In this document: positions 1-4,797 of the stretch, piece by piece
Layout of the letters: every line of letters begins with the position of its first letter
How positions within the stretch are numbered: the stretch's first letter is position 1
Assembly (NCBI GenBank): GCA_050116035.1
Contig: JASFPJ010000238.1
Coordinates: forward strand, 1-5,620
Source of the DNA: SOIA01 sp050116035
GTDB taxonomy: Bacteria; Acidobacteriota; Aminicenantia; Aminicenantales; Aminicenantaceae
Direction: 5' to 3'
Length of the DNA: 5,620 nt
Made by a program: the position numbers and the translations under genes
The notes under the pieces: generated by a model
Database searches by the model: none
What the model saw: only the letters and a program-made list of their open reading frames with translations
Told to the model about the DNA's origin: nothing

Positions 1-1242
1 GGCAATATAATAAGTGGCATCGCGCATATACAGCTTTTTTTTCTTGGCCAATTCCAAAGCTGATTCAAAAGCATTTGTTATCTTGACATCGAGCTTTCCC
101 AGGACTTCATCTCTTTCCCAATAGTAGTTCATATTACTCTGCACTTGTTCGAAATAACTGCAGGTTGCGCCTCCGGCGTTGGCCAGGAGGTCAGGAATCA
201 TGAAGATATTCCGATCAGCGATGATTTTGTCAGCTTCGGGAGTTGTTGGACCGTTGGCTCCTTCGGCGATAATTTTGACTTTTTTGCTGATTTTCTTCAC
301 ATTATCGGCAGTAATCTGATTTTCCACTGCAGCCGGGATCAAAATATCCACTTCCTGCTCCAACCAGCTTTCCCCAGGGAGAACCTCGTAGCCCAACTCG
401 CTGGCCTTATTCTTTTCGATCCCTCCAAAGCGGTCGGTGATACCACTCAGCTCCTCAACATCTATGCCAGATTCTTTTTTGTAACAGTAGGATACTTGAT
501 CCTTCTGGTCCCAGCAAGAAACGCTGATTACAGTTCCTCCGATCTGTTGGAAAAGCTTAGCAGCATGCTGCCCCACATTGCCGAATCCCTGGATGCTGGC
601 AGTGGTGTTCTCTGGGCGTATTCCCAGTTCTTTGAGAGTTTGCCGCACCGTAAAAATCAGCCCGAATCCAACCGCTTCCTTACGGCCCTGTGATCCTCCC
701 ATTCCAATGGGCTTTCCTGTGATGAATCCCGGATATTTCTCCCCTCGAATGACCTCGTACTCATCCAGCATCCATAACATATGCTGGGCACTGGTCATGA
801 TATCGGGGGCGGGTACATCCACCAAAGGTCCCAGGTATTTCGCCAGCTGGCGCACCCATCCCCGGCTGACCTGTTCCTGCTCTCTCATGCTGAGATCATG
901 GGGATCGCATGTGACTCCTCCATAGGCCCCCCCCAAAGGAATATCGATGACAGCGCATTTCCATGTCATCCACATAGCCAAAGCTCGTATGGTATCGATT
1001 GTTTCCAAAGGATGAAAGCGAATTCCTCCCTTCGCAGGACCCCGCACATCGTTATGGACCACTCTGAAGCCACGAAACACTCGAAGATTTCCATCGTCCA
1101 ATCTTACGGGTATGGTGAACTGTTGTTCTCTCATTGGATACATAAGGAATTCTCTTGTGGCTTTATCCAGGTCGATCATGTCAGCGATATGATCGACCTG
1201 GTCCTGGGCCATCTTGAACGCATTGAAAAATTCTTTGCTCAT
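1..1242 (-). CDS. Glu/Leu/Phe/Val dehydrogenase-like protein with the active-site lysine replaced by tyrosine (partial, C-terminus cut by window edge)
   Basis: Reading the minus strand from the ATG at 1242 gives 414 open codons up to the window edge. The family usually continues about 15-20 residues past the last motif seen here (MRDATYYIA), so the gene is almost complete. The protein follows the RocG/GudB/archaeal glutamate dehydrogenase type end to end: dimerisation domain about 1-180 with GPAKGGIRFHP (68-78, Lys71), TWKCAV (Lys95) and DVPAPD (Asp147); Rossmann domain with GFGNVG (219-224); AEGANGPTTPEAD (327-339); and LANAGG with Ser362. The signature normally read as GG-A/G-K-GG is GGAYGG here, so the active-site lysine is Tyr107. 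The usual Thr of the RxEATG motif is Val191, and the acidic residue closing the second Rossmann strand is Cys243. The start is supported by AAAGGA 8 bases upstream. Family membership is clear. Ordinary glutamate dehydrogenase activity is doubtful; a regulatory subunit or altered chemistry is inferred. It is divergent from gdhA. Confidence 0.93.
   Translation of the reverse strand, partial: MSKEFFNAFKMAQDQVDHIADMIDLDKATREFLMYPMREQQFTIPVRLDDGNLRVFRGFRVVHNDVRGPAKGGIRFHPLETIDTIRALAMWMTWKCAVIDIPLGGAYGGVTCDPHDLSMREQEQVSRGWVRQLAKYLGPLVDVPAPDIMTSAQHMLWMLDEYEVIRGEKYPGFITGKPIGMGGSQGRKEAVGFGLIFTVRQTLKELGIRPENTTASIQGFGNVGQHAAKLFQQIGGTVISVSCWDQKDQVSYCYKKESGIDVEELSGITDRFGGIEKNKASELGYEVLPGESWLEQEVDILIPAAVENQITADNVKKISKKVKIIAEGANGPTTPEADKIIADRNIFMIPDLLANAGGATCSYFEQVQSNMNYYWERDEVLGKLDVKITNAFESALELAKKKKLYMRDATYYIA
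1167..1201. repeat. Perfect 13-bp inverted repeat inside the start of the left gene
   Basis: The arm CCAGGTCGATCAT (1167-1179) and its exact reverse complement (1189-1201) are separated by 9 bases. The repeat covers codons 14-26 of the minus-strand gene. In the mRNA it would form a 13-bp hairpin about 40 bases after the start codon. As DNA, the arm centres are 22 bp apart, about two helical turns, a spacing typical of operators bound by dimeric regulators. Function is not shown by the sequence. Confidence 0.8.
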
Positions 1243-1250
1243 CGGATATT

Positions 1251-1256
1251 TCCTTT
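1251..1256 (-). promoter_or_regulatory. Ribosome binding site of the left dehydrogenase-like gene
   Basis: On the minus strand AAAGGA lies 8 bases before the ATG at 1242. It fixes this ATG as the start; the protein then begins MSKEFFNAFK, matching the usual N-terminal length of the family. Confidence 0.75.
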
Positions 1257-1295
1257 CATTAAGCCGTCAATGAAGATTTTCTTTAGAAGCAACGC

Positions 1296-1328
1296 TTTAT
1301 AGTTATCCACACCCTTTTTAAATGTCAA
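1296..1328 (-). promoter_or_regulatory. Second candidate promoter of the left gene (consensus -35, poorly spaced -10)
   Basis: TTGACA, a perfect -35 hexamer, is read on the minus strand at 1328-1323. The possible -10 sequences are GATAAC (1307-1302, 15-base spacer) and TATAAA (1301-1296, 21-base spacer). Neither spacing is ideal, so this is less certain than the -35 match suggests. A DnaA-box-like 9-mer occupies the spacer. Confidence 0.35.
1303..1311 (+). promoter_or_regulatory. Single perfect DnaA-box-like 9-mer
   Basis: TTATCCACA on the plus strand is identical to the strong E. coli DnaA box. It lies between the -35 and -10 sequences of a candidate promoter for the left gene. I found no second box in the region, so this is not a replication origin by itself. 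It could be a DnaA-regulated promoter site or a chance match. Confidence 0.35.
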
Positions 1329-1392
1329 GGCTGCGTGGACTTTCGAAGATTTTGGATCGGAACATGCTGAAATGTTGTATTTTCAAGAATAT

Positions 1393-1401
1393 ATTATAGC
1401 A
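1393..1401 (-). promoter_or_regulatory. Candidate extended -10 promoter element for the left gene
   Basis: On the minus strand the sequence TGCTATAAT is a perfect extended -10 element. No good -35 hexamer lies 16-18 bases upstream, which extended -10 promoters can tolerate. Transcription starting about 7 bases downstream would give a leader of roughly 145 bases before the ATG at 1242. Confidence 0.45.
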
Positions 1402-1579
1402 TAAACAGCTTCATATAACGTCTTTATCCCCCGTTTTCCCCCTTAAATATTTATTGAAATCATAACAAAAAACAAACAGATTTATAACAATCCTATGCTA
1501 ATTGAATTTTGTGGAGTCTACACATTTGGGATTATCGACGAATGAACTGTTATTCAATCAAGCCATTTTAGAGGCTGGA

Positions 1580-1609
1580 TTGAAAGAAATACAGAAAATT
1601 TTTTTTAAT
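1580..1609 (+). promoter_or_regulatory. Candidate sigma-70-type promoter of gdhA
   Basis: TTGAAA (1580-1585) and TTTAAT (1604-1609) each match the consensus hexamers at 5 of 6 positions with an 18-base spacer. The start point would be about 15 bases before the ribosome binding site, giving a very short leader. In such AT-rich sequence chance matches are common. Confidence 0.35.
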
Positions 1610-1623
1610 CATAATTCTATGAG

Positions 1624-1633
1624 AAAGGAGAGG
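1624..1633 (+). promoter_or_regulatory. Ribosome binding site of gdhA
   Basis: AAAGGAGAGG contains a full AAGGAG Shine-Dalgarno core ending 7 bases before the ATG at 1638. This selects that ATG, and the resulting N-terminus (MSNYVSDFMAEL) aligns with the usual start of the family. Confidence 0.85.
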
Positions 1634-1637
1634 CTTA

Positions 1638-2999
1638 ATGTCTAATTATGTATCTGATTTTATGGCCGAATTAAAAGCAAAAAATCCGGGTGAAAGTGAG
1701 TTTCACCAGGCTGCAGAGGAGGTAGCCAAATCGCTCGCTTTGGTTTTCGAACGGAATCCCGAATACAGGAAAGCCAAGCTGTTGGAACGGATCGCTGAGC
1801 CCGAACGTGTCCTAATGTTTCGTGTTCCTTGGATGGATGACAATGGAGAAATCCATGTCAACCGGGGATTCAGGATTGAGATGAACAGCGCCATCGGGCC
1901 CTATAAAGGAGGCCTTCGATTCCATCCCACTGTGAATCTGGGAATCCTGAAATTTCTCGCCTTCGAGCAGGTATTTAAAAACAGTCTGACCACACTTCCC
2001 ATGGGGGGAGGAAAGGGAGGTTCCGATTTCGATCCCAAAGGAAAGAGCGATAACGAAGTTATGCGGTTCTGCCAGGCATTCATGAGTGAGCTTTTCAGGC
2101 ACATCGGTCCCAACACCGATGTCCCGGCAGGAGATATCGGTGTGGGAGGCCGCGAAATCGGATTTTTATTTGGTCAGTACAGGAAGCTGAGAAATGAATT
2201 CACTGGCGTCTTAACCGGGAAAGGCTTGGATTGGGGAGGATCTCTCATTCGCCCTGAGGCCACTGGGTATGGGGCTGTTTATTTTGCGGCTGAAATGCTT
2301 AACACCAAAAATGACACTTTGGAAGGCAAGGTGTGTCTTGTATCTGGAGCCGGCAACGTTGCCCAGTATACGGTGGAGAAAATCAATCATCTTGGCGGAA
2401 AAGTCGTCACTTTGTCCGATTCCAGCGGGTACATATATGATGAAGAAGGTATCGATGCAGACAAGATTGCCTATGTCATGGAGCTGAAGAATATCCGTAG
2501 AGGGAGGATAAAAGAATACGCGGAAAAATACAAAAGCGCCACGTATACTCCGGTTGATTCCGAACTGGATCATAATCCCCTGTGGAATCATAAGGCTGAT
2601 TGTGCTTTTCCCAGTGCTACGCAGAACGAAATCAACGGCAAGGATGCTCAGAACCTCTTGAAAAACGGAGTCTTCGTCGTCTCCGAGGGCGCGAATATGC
2701 CCACTACTGCGGAGGGAGCAGATACGTTCATCGACGCCAAAATATTCTTTGGCCCAGGCAAGGCGGCAAATGCCGGAGGTGTTGCTGTTTCCGGGCTTGA
2801 GATGTCCCAGAATAACCTGAGGCTTAACTGGTCCAGAGAAGAGGTCGATAACCGCCTGCACAACATCATGAAGAGCATCCATCAAACAGCCAAAGAAGCA
2901 GCTGATGCTTATGAAACACCTGGGAACTATGTCAATGGCGCGAACATAGGAGGATTTCTCAAGGTCGCTAATGCGATGATGGAACAGGGGTTGGTTTAA
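1638..2999 (+). CDS. gdhA: Glutamate dehydrogenase (hexameric, class I), probably NADP-preferring
   Basis: This 453-residue protein catalyses the reversible reductive amination of 2-oxoglutarate with ammonium to glutamate in the cytoplasm. It matches the C. symbiosum/E. coli type along its whole length and has the normal family size. Visible are GPYKGGLRF with Lys90, KNSLTTLPMGGGKGG with Lys114 and active-site Lys126, DVPAGDIGVG with catalytic Asp166, RPEATGYG (205-212), the Rossmann fingerprint GAGNVA (237-242), EGANMPTT (350-357) and NAGGVAVSG with Ser385. Lys90 and Ser385 are the residues that select the glutamate side-chain carboxylate, so leucine or phenylalanine specificity is unlikely. 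The SDSSG sequence after the second strand (260-264) resembles NADP enzymes such as E. coli GdhA rather than the NAD enzyme of C. symbiosum; coenzyme choice is inferred. Nothing looks truncated or inactive. It is divergent from the altered paralogue on the left and has its own strong ribosome binding site. Confidence 0.97.
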   Translation: MSNYVSDFMAELKAKNPGESEFHQAAEEVAKSLALVFERNPEYRKAKLLERIAEPERVLMFRVPWMDDNGEIHVNRGFRIEMNSAIGPYKGGLRFHPTVNLGILKFLAFEQVFKNSLTTLPMGGGKGGSDFDPKGKSDNEVMRFCQAFMSELFRHIGPNTDVPAGDIGVGGREIGFLFGQYRKLRNEFTGVLTGKGLDWGGSLIRPEATGYGAVYFAAEMLNTKNDTLEGKVCLVSGAGNVAQYTVEKINHLGGKVVTLSDSSGYIYDEEGIDADKIAYVMELKNIRRGRIKEYAEKYKSATYTPVDSELDHNPLWNHKADCAFPSATQNEINGKDAQNLLKNGVFVVSEGANMPTTAEGADTFIDAKIFFGPGKAANAGGVAVSGLEMSQNNLRLNWSREEVDNRLHNIMKSIHQTAKEAADAYETPGNYVNGANIGGFLKVANAMMEQGLV

Positions 3000-3048
3000 A
3001 AGAAGATTTGCATAAAAATTGGTGAAGTATTAATCCATATAAATATCT

Positions 3049-3086
3049 AAAGAGCTGTAAATCCCTGGAGGAGGGAAGAGCTTTTT
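3049..3086 (+). terminator. Possible two-part intrinsic terminator after gdhA
   Basis: AAAGAGCT (3049-3056) can pair with AGCTTTTT (3079-3086) over 8 bp including one G-U. Inside it, TCCCT (3062-3066) pairs with AGGGA (3072-3076) around the loop GGAGG. The T run is partly used in the stem, so termination may be leaky. It lies about 50 bases after the gdhA stop and 42 bases before the next start codon. Confidence 0.4.
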
Positions 3087-3119
3087 ATTAACAGCCTATT
3101 CAATTCCCTTCGAGGACGG

Positions 3120-3133
3120 TTCCATCGATGGAA
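3120..3133. repeat. Perfect 14-bp palindrome over the start codon of the PEP/pyruvate-binding gene
   Basis: TTCCATCGATGGAA reads identically on both strands and contains the ATG at 3128-3130. In RNA it could fold into a 5-bp stem with a UCGA loop that would partly hide the start codon. A palindrome of this length is expected by chance roughly once in a few windows of this size; its position is what makes it notable. Confidence 0.6.
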
Positions 3134-4783
3134 GAGGCATTCGAGAAGGCCGGAGATGTTAAAGTCTATGGGAAGGGCTCTCTGGGAGGAAAAGGAGCTG
3201 GTTTAGTCCAGATAAATGAATGCAATTTTCCTCAAACCAGAAAACTGAAAACTCGAATACTCAGCACAAGTTTTTTTGACAAGTTTCGTAAAAAGGGCGG
3301 AAAATTTGAAGCCGAAGAACTGAATGTCCTTGATGCGGTCCTGAAGGAGATGGGAGATGTTCCCATTGGGGTGCGCTCATCAGCGACTAATGAGGCCCGT
3401 GTCTCACCGAAGAAGATTGGTCCAGTTCATGCTGGAGAGAACATCTCCTTCATGATACCAAATAACCATCCCGATGAAAGGGTTCGGTTTCACCAGCTGA
3501 AAATAGCCATTTATCATATCTACAATGACTTCATCCAGAAGCAGCCTGCAGATAGTATTGAGAAGATGGCCATTGTCATCAACCCTATCCCCGGCATTTT
3601 TGATGATACCTTTGCCGGGCCCTTTTATTACCCTTACATCTCTGGAGTGGCCAACTCCTTCTTTCCTTACGCCCTGAAGACGCAGGACACGAATGAAGGC
3701 TTTGCTCGAATCGCCTTCGGACACGGTTATGCCACAGTTCTGGATGAATTTCCAGTCATTTGCATGGCCACTATAAAAAATCCGATTCCGCTGAGGTTCT
3801 TGAGGATGGGAAGAGGACAGCAGTATTTTTTTGCGCTGGATATGACGAAAAGCAAAGGGCTGAGCGGAGAAGAGCTGGAGACCATGAAGACACTCCATGT
3901 CCGCTTCGCCAACTACCATAAAATCAAAAAATTGGGCATAAAACACAATCTGATCACCATTGAGGAATTGATCCAAAACAACCATTATGGGTTCAAAAGT
4001 GGTCTGGACAAGATAATGGAAATAATTTCTGAAAAGATCTCGTCTCATTTCCAGATAGAATTTGTGTTTAATATCGATTTCGAAAGAAAAGATAGAGAAG
4101 TGGGCTATTTTCACATTGTTCAGCTTACGCTTTTGCCCGAGCTGAAATTCGAAGCCATACATATCCCTAAAAATGTGCAGCACTCCTACCTTTCCATCAA
4201 GAGCCTTCAGGGACACGGCATCAAAAAGGGCATCAAGCATGCAGTCGTTATCTCTCCTTTCCTGTACGAAAAAGATATGCATGAAGAAGTCAGGAAAAAA
4301 ATCTCAGAGGTCAACTCCATCATGCGTGAAAAAAAAGAGAGCTACATCATGGTCATTCCCGGAAGGCTGGGGAGCCCCAATAGAGACTGGGGAATACAGG
4401 TCGATTACAGGGATGTGGATAGAGCTGTGGCCATCTTTGAGTACGGAGTCGATATTGCCGGTCGAGCGGAGCCTCTTCCAGAGGATGACAGCCTTTCTGG
4501 AGGAGTTTATGGCAGCCATTTCCTGTACATGATCCAGGGGGGGTATGATGAAGACCAGAAAAGGCTCCAGACAAGAATGTATGGGACACAGGGAACACAT
4601 TTCCTTACAAATTTAGTCAGCAACAATGTCATTTACGGTTATATCGCCCCCACAGAAGATAAGATTGACCCCTGGTTTTTTACCCAGCCAGATAAAAGCG
4701 ATGCCTTATACGTGCTGACCTTTCCAAAAAGTGTTACAATCTATGCGGATTCCATAAACCAGCGCTGCATGGTTGTTACCTGA
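3128..4783 (+). CDS. Stand-alone PEP/pyruvate-binding (PPDK_N-type ATP-grasp) protein, not a true PPDK
   Basis: The 551-residue protein starts with GSLGGKGAGL (17-26; Lys22 aligns with the ATP-binding lysine of PPDK), then VRSSATNEA (82-90, Arg83), a YYPYISGVANSFFPY stretch (167-181) and the closing IEF...VQL motif (Glu311, Gln332), which keeps the ATP/metal-ligand positions of the fold. Residues about 370-510 match the C-terminal domain of large bacterial 'PEP/pyruvate-binding' fusion proteins: PGRLGS (411-416), DWGIQV (420-425) and GTQGTHFLTNL (486-496). The swivelling phosphohistidine domain and the PEP/pyruvate TIM barrel of real PPDK or PEP synthase are absent, so a 'pyruvate phosphate dikinase' label would mislead. 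It is probably a cytoplasmic nucleotide-binding enzyme or signalling protein; substrate unknown. The start lacks a good ribosome binding site (GAGG ends 12 bases upstream), but an in-frame stop at 3089-3091 leaves no better candidate. The next gene follows after 14 bases. Confidence 0.85.
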   Translation: MEEAFEKAGDVKVYGKGSLGGKGAGLVQINECNFPQTRKLKTRILSTSFFDKFRKKGGKFEAEELNVLDAVLKEMGDVPIGVRSSATNEARVSPKKIGPVHAGENISFMIPNNHPDERVRFHQLKIAIYHIYNDFIQKQPADSIEKMAIVINPIPGIFDDTFAGPFYYPYISGVANSFFPYALKTQDTNEGFARIAFGHGYATVLDEFPVICMATIKNPIPLRFLRMGRGQQYFFALDMTKSKGLSGEELETMKTLHVRFANYHKIKKLGIKHNLITIEELIQNNHYGFKSGLDKIMEIISEKISSHFQIEFVFNIDFERKDREVGYFHIVQLTLLPELKFEAIHIPKNVQHSYLSIKSLQGHGIKKGIKHAVVISPFLYEKDMHEEVRKKISEVNSIMREKKESYIMVIPGRLGSPNRDWGIQVDYRDVDRAVAIFEYGVDIAGRAEPLPEDDSLSGGVYGSHFLYMIQGGYDEDQKRLQTRMYGTQGTHFLTNLVSNNVIYGYIAPTEDKIDPWFFTQPDKSDALYVLTFPKSVTIYADSINQRCMVVT

Positions 4784-4797
4784 ATCCTGACAGATCC

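Larger units (their letters stand above)
1243..1637. other. Divergent intergenic region between the two dehydrogenase genes
   Basis: These 395 bases separate two genes transcribed away from each other, so they must hold the promoters of both. The region is AT-rich, with an 8-base T run at 1599-1606 and a weak 5-bp hairpin (AACAT/ATGTT, 1361-1376). It contains the candidate promoters and the DnaA-box-like 9-mer listed separately. I see no convincing gene in it: the longest notable plus-strand reading frame (1495-1545, 16 codons) has no ribosome binding site. I recognise no riboswitch fold. Confidence 0.8.

Noticed and set aside
921..940. Frameshift at the G8 tract as the cause of the missing active-site lysine
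   Set aside because: Translation remains in the GDH frame before and after the tract, with conserved residues immediately on both sides (IPLGGA and GGVTCDP), so the tyrosine is a true substitution in this sequence.
781..1302. Long plus-strand reading frames opposite the left dehydrogenase (for example 145-693 and 781-1302)
   Set aside because: The minus strand of the same DNA encodes a continuous protein with full GDH motifs; the plus-strand translations show no recognisable domain and lack convincing ribosome binding sites.
1303..1311. Replication origin in the divergent intergenic region
   Set aside because: Only one exact DnaA box was found, with no cluster and no replication gene nearby.
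1361..1376. Hairpin AACAT/ATGTT as a terminator or operator
   Set aside because: The stem is only 5 bp, AT-rich and lacks a T run; such matches are expected by chance in AT-rich DNA.
1495..1545. A 16-codon frame in the gdhA upstream region, overlapping by ATGA with a 9-codon frame (1542-1571)
   Set aside because: The ATGA overlap is suggestive of a leader peptide, but neither frame has a Shine-Dalgarno sequence, and there is no codon run or attenuator hairpin to support one.
3128..4783. Annotation as pyruvate, phosphate dikinase
   Set aside because: The protein has only the nucleotide-binding domain; the phosphohistidine and PEP/pyruvate domains are absent, and its C-terminal half belongs to a different domain.
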